NCBI RefSeq assembly: GCF_001482195.1
Contig: NZ_KQ759763.1
Span: 1,523,321-1,587,320, forward strand
Source: Luteimonas abyssi
Lineage (GTDB): Bacteria > Pseudomonadota > Gammaproteobacteria > Xanthomonadales > Xanthomonadaceae
DNA length: 64,000 bases
Direction of reading: 5' to 3'
Shown here: positions 38,361-46,769 of the stretch, piece after piece
Numbering within the stretch: the first letter of the stretch is position 1
Layout: each line of letters opens with the position of its first letter
The notes under the pieces: model-generated
Seen by the model: only the letters and a program-made list of their open reading frames with translations
What the model was told of the DNA's origin: nothing
Databases searched by the model: none
Made by a program: the position numbers and the translations under genes

Positions 38361-41300
38361 GCGTCGCCGAACTCAGCCTGCGACGCCCCGTCACCACGGT
38401 GATGATGTTCGTGTCGCTGTTCGTGGTGGGGTTGATCGCCTCGTTCCGGCTGCCGCTCGAGGCGTTGCCCGATGTCTCGGTGCCGTTCCTGTTCGTGCAG
38501 TTGCCCTACACCGGCTCGACGCCGGAAGAGGTCGAGCGCAACGTGCTGCGGCCGGCCGAAGAAGCACTGGCGACGATGACCGGCATCAAGCGCATGCACG
38601 GCATGGCCAATTCCGAGGGCGCGCAGATCCGCATGGAGTTCTCGGACTGGGAGCGCGACATCGCGATCACCGCGTCCGAGGCGCGTGAGCGCCTGGATGC
38701 GGTACGCGACGAGTTTCCGGACGACTTCAGGCGCTACTTCGTCTACAAGTGGTCGACCTCGGACGAACCCGTGTTGCGGGTGCGCCTGGCCGGCGACGCG
38801 GATCTGACCGGCGCCTACGACCTCATCGACCGGCAGCTCAAGCGTCGCGTGGAACGCGTGCCCGGCGTGGCGCGGGTGGAGATCAGTGGCGCGCCGCCGA
38901 ACGAGGTCGAGATCGCCATCGATCCCGAGCGCCTGAGCGCCCACGGCTTGGAGCTCAACGCCCTGGGCGAGCGCCTGCAGGCGGCGAACTTCTCGGTCTC
39001 GGCCGGGCTGATCGAGGACGGCGGACGACGTTTCCGCGTGCAGCCGGTCGGCGAGATCGTCGATCTGGAGCAGTTCCGGCAGATGCCGCTCAACGAGCGC
39101 GGCGTGCGCCTGGCCGATGTGGCCGAGGTGCGCCTGCGCCCGCAACGCATGGACTACGGGCGCCGGCTGGACGGACGTACCGCGGTGGGCCTGGACATCT
39201 TCAAGGAGCGCGACGCCAATCTGGTGGAAGTCTCGCGCGAGGCGCTGGAAGAGATCGAGCGCGCCAGCCGCGAACCCGGGCTGGAAGGCATCGAGCTCAA
39301 GGTCATCCAGAACATGGGCGACGAGGTGACCGGCTCGTTGCTCGAACTCGCCGAAGCCGGCGCAATCGGCCTGCTGCTGTCGACCCTGGTGTTGTTCTTC
39401 TTCCTGCGCCACTGGCCGTCGACCCTGATGGTGACCCTGGCGATCCCGATCTGCTTCGTGATGACGCTGGGCTTCATGCACTTCTTCGGCGTGACCCTCA
39501 ACGTGCTGACGCTGATGGGTCTGCTGCTGGCGGTGGGCATGCTGGTCGACAACGCGGTGGTGGTGGTGGAGAGCATCTACCAGGAACGCGAGCGGTATCC
39601 CGACCGTCCGGCGTACGCCTCGATCGTCGGCACGCGCAACGTCGCCATCGCGCTGTCGGCCGGCACGCTGTGCCACTGCATCGTGTTCCTGCCGAATCTT
39701 CTCGGCGAGACCAACAACATCAGCATCTTCATGTCGCAGATCGCGATCACCATCTCGGTGTCGCTGCTGGCGTCGTGGCTGGTGGCGGTGAGCCTGATTC
39801 CGATGCTGTCGGCGCGGATGCGCACGCCGCCGGCGGTGGCGCGTCCGGACGGGCTGATCCCACGCCTGCAGCGCCGCTACGCGCGGTTCCTGCGCTGGAC
39901 CCTGGAGCATCGTGGCTGGAGCGTGGCCGGCATCCTGCTGGTGGTGGCCGCGAGCGTTGTGCCGATGAGCCAGACCAAGATGGACATGTTCGGCGGCGGC
40001 GACGGCGGCAACGAGGTCAACATCTACTATCAGTGGAAGGGCAGCTACAACAAGGAACAGCGCTCGCAGGAGGTCGCCCGGATCGAGCGTTACCTCGCCG
40101 AGAACCGCGAACGGCTGGGCATCACCCAGGTCTACTCGTGGTTCGGCGAGCAGGGCGACTCCGGCACCATCGCCACGTTCGGCGAAGGCAAGGTGGACCT
40201 GCGTGCCAAGAGCGATCTGCTGAGCAAGGAGTTGCCGAAGTCGGCCCGCGCCGAGATCGGCGTGCGCGGCAGCGGCGGGCAGGGCGGTGGCATGGGCGGT
40301 CAGAACGTGCAGGTGATGCTGGTCGGCGATTCGGCGCAGGCGCTGCGCGAACTCGGCGCCGACATCCTGCCGCTGCTCGAGAGCCGCCCGGAGTTGCGCG
40401 ACGTGCGCATCGACGCCGGCGACACCAACCAGGAGTTGATCGTGCGGGTCGACCGCGAGCGTGCGGCGGCCTACGGATTCAGCGCGGAACAGGTGTCGAG
40501 CTTCGTCGGCATGGCGCTGCGCGGCAACCAGTTGCGCGACTACCGCCGGGGCGAGAGCGAGGTGCCGGTCTGGGTGCGCTTCGACGGCGCCGAGCATTAC
40601 AGCGAGTCCGACATCGCCACCTTCAACGTCCGTGCGCCGGACGGACGCAGCGTGCCGCTGCTGAGCATGGTGGACATCGTGCTGGTGCCCAGTGCCGACC
40701 GCATCAGCCGTACCGACCGGCAGACCACGCTGACCGTCCAGGCCAACCTCGAGGGCGCGACCACGATGCCCGAGGCCCGCCAGGCGATGGAGCAGACGCT
40801 GTCGGCGATGACGTTCCCGCCGGGGTACGGCTACAGCTTCTCCGGCAGCGGGTTCGAGGACGATGCGCAGGCCGGCCAGCAGATGCTGTTCAACCTGCTG
40901 ATCGCGCTGATCATGATCTACGTGGTGATGGCGGCGGTGTTCGAATCGCTGCTGTTCCCGACCGCGATCATGAGCTGCGTGCTGTTCTCGATCTTCGGCG
41001 TCTTCTGGCTGTTCTGGCTGACGGGACAACCGCTGACGGTGATGGCCTTCATCGGCGTCCTGGTGCTGATGGGCGTGGTGGTCAACAACGGCATCGTGAT
41101 GGTCGAGCACATCAACAATCTGCGGCGACGCGGGATGAACCGGACCGACGCGCTGGTGGAAGGCAGTCGCGAGCGCCTGCGGCCGATCCTGATGACGATG
41201 GGTACGGCGATTCTGGCGATGATCCCGATCTCGATGAGCGACACCGTGGTGCTCGGCGGCCTGGCGTACTCGCCGATGGCACGTGCGGTGGCCGGTGGGC

Positions 41301-41437
41301 TGGCGTTCTCGACCGTGGTCAGCCTGCTGTTCCTGCCGACGATCTACGCCCTGCTCGACGATCTGGCCGGCGGCACCAAGCGCCTCGTGCGTCGCGCGCG
41401 CGGAACGCCGGGCATCGGCGCCACGGCGACGGGATGA
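38357..41437 (+). CDS. RND efflux permease, second copy
   Basis: A 1026-residue RND permease of normal length. It shares the fold of the first copy but is clearly diverged. The helix-4 motif reads VDNAVVVVES (about 397-406), so the second relay Asp is Asn, as known for some RND pumps such as MdtB-like subunits. A Gly-rich GSGGQGGGMGGQ loop (about 635-646) is unusual. Together with the adaptor and first permease it resembles MdtABC, where two different permeases form one heteromeric pump. No outer-membrane channel gene follows, so TolC or an analogue elsewhere must serve. Confidence 0.92.
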   Translation: MSVAELSLRRPVTTVMMFVSLFVVGLIASFRLPLEALPDVSVPFLFVQLPYTGSTPEEVERNVLRPAEEALATMTGIKRMHGMANSEGAQIRMEFSDWERDIAITASEARERLDAVRDEFPDDFRRYFVYKWSTSDEPVLRVRLAGDADLTGAYDLIDRQLKRRVERVPGVARVEISGAPPNEVEIAIDPERLSAHGLELNALGERLQAANFSVSAGLIEDGGRRFRVQPVGEIVDLEQFRQMPLNERGVRLADVAEVRLRPQRMDYGRRLDGRTAVGLDIFKERDANLVEVSREALEEIERASREPGLEGIELKVIQNMGDEVTGSLLELAEAGAIGLLLSTLVLFFFLRHWPSTLMVTLAIPICFVMTLGFMHFFGVTLNVLTLMGLLLAVGMLVDNAVVVVESIYQERERYPDRPAYASIVGTRNVAIALSAGTLCHCIVFLPNLLGETNNISIFMSQIAITISVSLLASWLVAVSLIPMLSARMRTPPAVARPDGLIPRLQRRYARFLRWTLEHRGWSVAGILLVVAASVVPMSQTKMDMFGGGDGGNEVNIYYQWKGSYNKEQRSQEVARIERYLAENRERLGITQVYSWFGEQGDSGTIATFGEGKVDLRAKSDLLSKELPKSARAEIGVRGSGGQGGGMGGQNVQVMLVGDSAQALRELGADILPLLESRPELRDVRIDAGDTNQELIVRVDRERAAAYGFSAEQVSSFVGMALRGNQLRDYRRGESEVPVWVRFDGAEHYSESDIATFNVRAPDGRSVPLLSMVDIVLVPSADRISRTDRQTTLTVQANLEGATTMPEARQAMEQTLSAMTFPPGYGYSFSGSGFEDDAQAGQQMLFNLLIALIMIYVVMAAVFESLLFPTAIMSCVLFSIFGVFWLFWLTGQPLTVMAFIGVLVLMGVVVNNGIVMVEHINNLRRRGMNRTDALVEGSRERLRPILMTMGTAILAMIPISMSDTVVLGGLAYSPMARAVAGGLAFSTVVSLLFLPTIYALLDDLAGGTKRLVRRARGTPGIGATATG

Positions 41438-41446
41438 TGCACCCAT

Positions 41447-41475
41447 CCGGGGATGGCGACGAGCGCCATCCCCGG
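41447..41475 (+). terminator. Hairpin after the efflux operon
   Basis: Perfect 12-base inverted repeat CCGGGGATGGCG / CGCCATCCCCGG with a 5-base loop, starting 10 bases past the second permease stop codon. No T-run follows. Convergent with the TraB-family gene. Confidence 0.55.
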
Positions 41476-41624
41476 GGTCGGTCCGCCGATGTCAGATGGC
41501 GGTCGCGCCGGGGTCTGCGAAGCCTTGCGCTGCCCATGTCTCCGCAGCACGGGTAACCGCCGTCGGGTGGGAACGTGCGGGCGGCGCCGGCCGCGTGGAG
41601 CGCTCCGCAGGAGGTGCCGACGCG

Positions 41625-42833
41625 TCAGCCCAGCACTTGCCGCACGATGCGCAGGCCGGCGATCCAGACGCCCAGGCTGGAACCGAGGTTGGTCAGGATG
41701 AAGTTGAGCAGCGTGCGCGAGACCCGGTTGCGGTACCAGCCGCGCAGGGTGGCGGCATCGTCGCGCAAGGCCAGGAAATCGCCGTAGGCGGGTTTGCGCA
41801 GATGCGCCTCGATCAGGGCGCTGAACAGGCCGGGCGAAATGCCCGGTGGACGGAAGGGCTTCAGCGGGGCGGCGATCGCCGCGGCGATGACGCCGAGCGG
41901 ATGCCCGGCGGCCAGGATCGTCCCCAGCGCCGCGCAACCGGCGGTGATCAGCACCCATTCGGTCAGCAACTGGCGACCGACCTCGACGCCGCCCTGCCAG
42001 TAGCCCCAACCGATCATCGCCAAAATCAACACCATGATCGCGGTGCCGATCCAGCGCAGGCTGCGCGAGGGCGGCACCTCTTCGAGGGCCTGGCGGGTCG
42101 CCGACGGCGATTCGCCATCCTCGGCCAGATGCTTCGCGAGGCCGGCGAGGTGTCCGGCGCCGACCACCGCCAACACCTCTTTCGCGCCGGTGGGCGCCTC
42201 GCGCAGCCGCGCGGCCATGTAGCGATCGCGCTCGGCGATCACGCTTTCGTACAGGGCAGGGCTGCTCTCGGCGAACTCGCCGAAGCTGGACTCGAGGATG
42301 TCGCCCTGCTTGAGTTTCTCGATTTCCTCCTCGGTCATCTCGTCGCTGCTGAGCAGGCCGCTGAGCAGGCCACCGGCCAGCTTCATCTTGCCGCCCCAGC
42401 CGAGCCGGCCGGAAGCGCGTTTGAAGGTGAGGCCGACCTCGCGATCGATCAGTTCGACCGCGAGTCCGCGTTGCTTCGCCGCGGCGACGGCATGCTTGAG
42501 TTCCGCGCCGGGCTCGATGCCGAGCTGCTCGGCCAACCGACGCTGGTAGGCGGCCAAGGCGAGATTGGCCGCGAACATCGCCACCCGGCCCTTGCGGATC
42601 ACATCGACAAGATTGAGCTTGGCCAGTGTGTCCGGATCGGTCAGCGCCTGCAGGCGGCCGGCATCGAGCTCGACGGCGACGGTGTCGTAGACGCCGCTGG
42701 CGATGGCGTCCTCCACCGCATCCACGCTGGTGCGCGAGACGTGGGCCGTGCCCAGCAGGGTATAGCGGATACCGTCGCGTTCGACGATGGCGTGGGGCTG
42801 GCTCTGCCAGGGCGACGCGGTGGATTCGGTCAT
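41625..42833 (-). CDS. TraB/PrgY-family membrane protein
   Basis: A 402-residue protein of the TraB/PrgY family, whose eponym in Enterococcus limits pheromone activity; the fold is related to EreA/ChaN and TIKI proteases. N-terminal catalytic-like motifs: GTAHVS (28-33), VELDAGR (about 54-60), and in the middle VVGAGHLAGL. Several membrane helices fill the C-terminal third (about 255-330). A buried glutamate and the GxxH pairs suggest a metal-dependent hydrolase, unproven. It starts 13 bases after aguB and probably belongs to the agmatine transcript. Confidence 0.8.
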   Translation of the reverse strand: MTESTASPWQSQPHAIVERDGIRYTLLGTAHVSRTSVDAVEDAIASGVYDTVAVELDAGRLQALTDPDTLAKLNLVDVIRKGRVAMFAANLALAAYQRRLAEQLGIEPGAELKHAVAAAKQRGLAVELIDREVGLTFKRASGRLGWGGKMKLAGGLLSGLLSSDEMTEEEIEKLKQGDILESSFGEFAESSPALYESVIAERDRYMAARLREAPTGAKEVLAVVGAGHLAGLAKHLAEDGESPSATRQALEEVPPSRSLRWIGTAIMVLILAMIGWGYWQGGVEVGRQLLTEWVLITAGCAALGTILAAGHPLGVIAAAIAAPLKPFRPPGISPGLFSALIEAHLRKPAYGDFLALRDDAATLRGWYRNRVSRTLLNFILTNLGSSLGVWIAGLRIVRQVLG

Positions 42834-42846
42834 TCGAAGTCGGAAC

Positions 42847-43731
42847 TCAGTCGATGTAGCGCTTGAGCAGGTCGCCGTAGGCGTCGATGCGGCGGTCGCG
42901 CAGGAACGGCCAGATCCGGCGCACCGACTCGCTGCGCGCCATGTCGATCTCGGCGAACAACACGGTCGGGTCCTCGCCGGCCTCGGCGAGGAACTCGCCT
43001 TGCGGACCGAGCACATGGCTGTTGCCCCAGAAGCGGATGCCGGACGCGCCGAGCGGCGAGGGTTCGTGGCCGACACGATTGCACGACAGCACCGGCAGGC
43101 CGTTGGCCACCGCGTGGCCGCGGTGGCTCAGGATCCAGGCGTCTCGCTGGCGCATGCGCTCGTCGTCGACATCGTCGGGGTCCCAGCCGATCGCGGTGGG
43201 ATACAGCAGCACTTCGGCGCCGGCCAGCGCCATCAGACGCGCGGCTTCCGGGTACCACTGGTCCCAGCACACCAGCACCCCGAGCCGGCCGACCGAGGTT
43301 TCGACGGGCTGGAAGCCCAGGTCGCCGGGAGTGAAATAGAACTTCTCGTAGAACCCCGGGTCGTCGGGAATGTGCATCTTGCGGTACTTGCCGGCGAGGC
43401 GGCCGTCGCTGTCGAAGACCACCGCGGTGTTGTGATACAGGCCGGGTGCACGGCGTTCGAACAGCGAGCTCACGAGTACCACGCCGTGCCGTTCGGCGAG
43501 CGCGGAAAGACGTTCCGTGCTCGGTCCCGGGATCGGTTCGGCCAGATCGAACTCCGCCACCGATTCGTGCTGGCAGAAGTACGCGCCGTTGTGCAGTTCC
43601 TGCAGCAGGACCAGTCGTGCGCCGCCCTGGGCGGCCTCGGCCACGCGCTGCTCGATGACGGCGAGGTTGGCCTCGGCGTCGCCGTGATTGCGCTCCTGGA
43701 CGAGCGCGACGGAGAGGGTCTTGGTCTTCAT
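42847..43731 (-). CDS. aguB: N-carbamoylputrescine amidase AguB
   Basis: A nitrilase-superfamily hydrolase converting N-carbamoylputrescine to putrescine, CO2 and ammonia: the last step of the agmatine route. The 294-residue chain carries the catalytic triad Glu45 (LLQELHNG), Lys118 (KYRKMHIPDD) and Cys155 (VCWDQWYPE). The WDPDD and GNSHVLGP stretches are typical for AguB. It lies downstream of aguA (141-base gap) and upstream of the TraB gene (13 bases). Confidence 0.95.
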   Translation of the reverse strand: MKTKTLSVALVQERNHGDAEANLAVIEQRVAEAAQGGARLVLLQELHNGAYFCQHESVAEFDLAEPIPGPSTERLSALAERHGVVLVSSLFERRAPGLYHNTAVVFDSDGRLAGKYRKMHIPDDPGFYEKFYFTPGDLGFQPVETSVGRLGVLVCWDQWYPEAARLMALAGAEVLLYPTAIGWDPDDVDDERMRQRDAWILSHRGHAVANGLPVLSCNRVGHEPSPLGASGIRFWGNSHVLGPQGEFLAEAGEDPTVLFAEIDMARSESVRRIWPFLRDRRIDAYGDLLKRYID

Positions 43732-43872
43732 GGGGACAGTCTAATCCTTGCAGGCTGTATGCCTGATGCGCCCATGCGGCGCGTGTCGGGCGAGATGCGG
43801 ACGATGCTCGCCGCACCCGACCGAGCGGGTGGGCGGCCGTCCGCATCCGTTGGCATCGATGCCGTCGACGTG

Positions 43873-44937
43873 CTACGGCACCCGCGCCAGGACACCGCGC
43901 GGGAGCTGCATCGTCAGGCAATGCAGGCTGCCGTTCTGCCAGATCAGCGGGCGACAGTCGATCTGCACGATTTCGCGGCCCGGGAAGGCCTGGGCCACGA
44001 CCGCAGCCGCATCGATATCGGCAGGATCGCCGTAGCCGGGCATCAGGACGGCGTCGTTGAGGATCAGGAAATTGGCATACGAGGCCGCGAGCCGGCGCGG
44101 GCCGTCCGGATGCGCCGCATCGTGGATCGGGCGCGGCCAGGGCAGGGGAAACAACCGGTATGGCGTGCCGTCGGCGGTCTCGAGTGCCGCCAGTTCGCCG
44201 GCCATCGCCTGCAGCGGACCGTGGTGCGCGGCGTCGTCGGCATCGTCGCAGGCCTGGTAGACGATCGCGTCGGGTGCGGCGAAGCGGGCGAGCGTGTCGA
44301 TGTGGGCGTCGGTGTCGTCGCCCTGCAGATAGCCGTGGTGGAGCCAGAGCACGCGCGTCTGGGCCAGCCAACCGGACAGCTTCGCGCTCAACGTGGCCTC
44401 GTCGGCCTCGGGATGGCGCTCGCTGAGGCACGCCCAGGTGGTGAGCAGGGTGCCGGCACCGTCGGTCTCGATGGCGCCGCCTTCCAATGCGAAACCAATG
44501 GCCTCGCGGTGGCTGTCGGCGAACACGCCCATATCGTGCAGGCGGGCGACCAGCGCATCGTCTTCCGACGCCTCGAACTTGCCTCCCCAGCCGGTGAAGC
44601 GGAAGTCGAGCAGCCGGAAACCGTCGTCGCCATCGTGCAGGGTGATCGGCCCGGAGTCGCGCAGCCACGTGTCGTTGTAGGGCACCGTCACGAAGTGCAC
44701 GCGGCCCATGTCGATCCGTGCCGACGCCAGACGCGCCCGCGCATAGGCTTCGACATCGTCGTCGGCCACGCACAGCAGCACGTCCTGGAAGCGGGTGATC
44801 GCCGCGACCAGTTCGATGTAGGTGTTCTCCACCTCGCCGAGACGGTCGGCCCAGTCGGTACCGGCGTGCGGCCAGGCGAGCAGGATGGCGTCCTGCGGTT
44901 CCCATTCGGCGGGGAATCGGAAGGCGTTCTGGGTCAT
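43873..44937 (-). CDS. aguA: Agmatine deiminase AguA
   Basis: Converts agmatine to N-carbamoylputrescine and ammonia, first step of agmatine use for putrescine synthesis. The 354-residue guanidino-modifying enzyme has the N-terminal FPAEWEPQDAILLAWPH (8-24). The nucleophile Cys340 stands in SLHCLTMQLPRG near the C-terminus, and LEGGAIETDG (about 155) and the YNDTWLRDSGP strand supply substrate-binding acids and a histidine. The ATG at 44937 is chosen from the family N-terminus; GGAATCC upstream is a distant binding site. No arginine decarboxylase is in the window. Confidence 0.95.
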   Translation of the reverse strand: MTQNAFRFPAEWEPQDAILLAWPHAGTDWADRLGEVENTYIELVAAITRFQDVLLCVADDDVEAYARARLASARIDMGRVHFVTVPYNDTWLRDSGPITLHDGDDGFRLLDFRFTGWGGKFEASEDDALVARLHDMGVFADSHREAIGFALEGGAIETDGAGTLLTTWACLSERHPEADEATLSAKLSGWLAQTRVLWLHHGYLQGDDTDAHIDTLARFAAPDAIVYQACDDADDAAHHGPLQAMAGELAALETADGTPYRLFPLPWPRPIHDAAHPDGPRRLAASYANFLILNDAVLMPGYGDPADIDAAAVVAQAFPGREIVQIDCRPLIWQNGSLHCLTMQLPRGVLARVP

Positions 44938-45002
44938 TGCTGAAACGGATTCCTGATGTTGCCGTGAGCCGGGCTCACGCGGACGGGGAGGCGTGCGGCC
45001 AG

Positions 45003-45031
45003 TAAACGAAAGCCGGCCGCTGGGGCCGGCT
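45003..45031 (-). terminator. Terminator of the BamE-like gene
   Basis: Stem AGCCGGCC / GGCCGGCT (45011-45018 and 45024-45031), 5-base loop. On the minus strand TTCGTTT follows. It starts 22 bases past the stop codon at 45053. Confidence 0.65.
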
Positions 45032-45052
45032 GGAGAGGGCAGGCGCGCGCGG

Positions 45053-45382
45053 TCAGCGGATCGCCGGGCGCGGACCGGTCTCGTTGGGCGAGGCCTGGTT
45101 GAGGACCGCGCTGACCACGCGCTCGCGTTCGAAGTAGACGGTGAACCCGGGATACACCCAGCGATTGATGGCGGGCCAGTCGCGTTTCTGCCCGCCGCGG
45201 GGATCGAGCTTCTCGCTCGGCGTGCCGAAGTGCGCCTCGACATCGGCCATTCGCATGCCCTGCGCAGGCAGGCGAGTCCGCGACTGGGCCTCCACGCGGT
45301 CGATCAACAGCACATCGGCGGATGCCGCGCCTGCGAACGACAGTGCGGCACAGAGAACGACAGAAGCGGTAAGACGTCGCAT
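45053..45382 (-). CDS. Small periplasmic protein, BamE/SmpA-like pattern
   Basis: A 109-residue secreted protein: signal peptide 1-22 (cleavage after AASA). The mature part has GMRMADVEAHFGTPSEKL, which recalls the GMxxxxVxxxFGxP turn of BamE/SmpA-like proteins, then a WVYPGFTVYFERERVV strand pair. No lipobox is present, so it is not BamE itself. Function unknown; probably a periplasmic adaptor or inhibitor-fold protein. It has its own terminator and sits between rpmJ and aguA on the same strand. Confidence 0.7.
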   Translation of the reverse strand: MRRLTASVVLCAALSFAGAASADVLLIDRVEAQSRTRLPAQGMRMADVEAHFGTPSEKLDPRGGQKRDWPAINRWVYPGFTVYFERERVVSAVLNQASPNETGPRPAIR

Positions 45383-45492
45383 GGGCGGCTCCCGGTTGGA
45401 ATGTCGCGATTGTAAGCGCGCCGTTCGTAGGCTATCTGCCTGGCAACGGTACCGCCGGTCGCGCCGATGGAGCCGTACGCCGGATCGGCGTC

Positions 45493-45523
45493 CAAAACGA
45501 CACGAGGCCGCATGCGCGGCCCC
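45493..45523 (-). terminator. Probable terminator of rpmJ
   Basis: Hairpin GGCCGC / GCGGCC (45506-45511 and 45516-45521) with outer pairing. On the minus strand TTTT comes a few bases after the stem. It begins 55 bases past the rpmJ stop. Confidence 0.5.
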
Positions 45524-45577
45524 GTGAACGTCGTCGTTCGAACGCGCCTGGCGCGCCTCGAGCGTGTTCGAGAACTT

Positions 45578-45703
45578 TCAGCGCTGACGCGCTTTGAAAC
45601 GCGGGTTGGACTTGCAGATCACGAAGACCTTGCCGCGACGACGAACGACCTTGCAGTCGCGGTGGCGGGTCTTCGCCGACTTCAGGGAGGACAGGACCTT
45701 CAT
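45578..45703 (-). CDS. rpmJ: 50S ribosomal protein L36 (41-residue form)
   Basis: A 41-residue, strongly basic ribosomal protein: [20 protein letters not shown], then an [21 protein letters not shown]-type end. Only two cysteines (17 and 30) remain of the zinc-ribbon set found in the usual L36, so this is the zinc-free form (YkgO-like). It is encoded alone, outside the large ribosomal operons. GAGG precedes the ATG at 45703, and a good promoter and a hairpin flank it, so it is a one-gene unit. Confidence 0.95.
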
Positions 45704-45746
45704 GATGAAACCTCGGTGATGTAAGGATGACGACAGGAAACCCGCG

Positions 45747-45776
45747 ATTCTAGCGGGGTTTCGGTCAAGGGATCAA
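45747..45776 (-). promoter_or_regulatory. Promoter of rpmJ
   Basis: Minus strand TTGATC (45771-45776) and TAGAAT (45747-45752), 18-base spacer. An inverted repeat CCCGC-7-GCGGG straddles the -10 element (45741-45757) and could be a regulator site. Confidence 0.55.
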
Positions 45777-45899
45777 GGGGTTGCGACCCGGTCGTGACGA
45801 TCGGCGCGAAAATGGCGGCGCGAATCATGACGCAATCGCCGGTCGCCCGTTGCGCATTCATTAGAATGCCCTCTCCCCCTCAGTGTTGCCGAGTGCCTC

Positions 45900-46577
45900 A
45901 TGTCCGACGCCGTTGCCGCCCCCGTCCTGACCATCGATGGCCCGTCGGGCTCCGGAAAGGGCACCATCAGCCGGGCGGTGGCCGCGCATCTGGGTTGGCA
46001 TTACCTCGATTCCGGCGCGCTGTATCGCGCGGTCGGCGTGGCGGCCGGCTGGAACGACATCGATCTGGCCGACCCCGCGGCGCTGGTGCGCTGCACGTTC
46101 GATACGCGGGTGGGTTTCCGCGATGCGCCCGGCGGCGAGCCCCGTGTACTGATCAACGACGTCGATGCGACCGACGAATTGCGTACCGAAACGGCGGGCG
46201 CCGCCGCGTCGGCCATCGCGGCAATTCCCGAGGTGCGCGCTGCGCTCAAGGAGCGGCAGCGCGCATTCAGGCAGGCGCCGGGCCTGGTGGCCGACGGCCG
46301 CGACATGGGGACGGTGATCTTCCCGGACGCTCGCTGGAAGGTGTTTCTGACCGCAAGCGCGGAGGAGCGCGCGGAGAGACGCTATAAACAGTTGATGGAC
46401 AAGGGGGTTTCAGTTACATTGGCGGGTCTGCTGCGCGAGATTCTCGCCCGCGACGCCCGCGACGCCAACCGTCCGGTGGCACCGCTGCGGCCGGCCGAAG
46501 ACGCCGTCCGCATCGATACCACCGGCATGGGCATCGACGACGTCGTGGCGCGCGTGCTGGCGCTGATCGACGGCTGA
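45900..46577 (+). CDS. cmk: Cytidylate kinase
   Basis: Phosphorylates CMP and dCMP for nucleotide recycling. The 225-residue enzyme has the P-loop GPSGSGKGT (14-22) after strand VLTIDG, the DSGALYRA segment (38-45), and the [12 protein letters not shown] loop (about 132-143) with the lid region [10 protein letters not shown]. Full length. It lies about 190 bases ahead of rpsA, as in most gammaproteobacteria. Confidence 0.95.
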   Translation: MSDAVAAPVLTIDGPSGSGKGTISRAVAAHLGWHYLDSGALYRAVGVAAGWNDIDLADPAALVRCTFDTRVGFRDAPGGEPRVLINDVDATDELRTETAGAAASAIAAIPEVRAALKERQRAFRQAPGLVADGRDMGTVIFPDARWKVFLTASAEERAERRYKQLMDKGVSVTLAGLLREILARDARDANRPVAPLRPAEDAVRIDTTGMGIDDVVARVLALIDG

Positions 46578-46769
46578 AACCCGCCGGTCGGTGCCGTCTC
46601 GTCGCAGCAGCAAGGCCCGGACCGATGCAGACGCATCGGCCGGAAATCCACCAACCACGTCGACCGACGCGTTATCAAGCGCATCGGCACGGCGGACAGG
46701 TCGGACCGCGGCTTCATGACGGAAGTTCCCGTCGCCGGCGGTCCGTGTCATCAACCGAGTAACCACACA

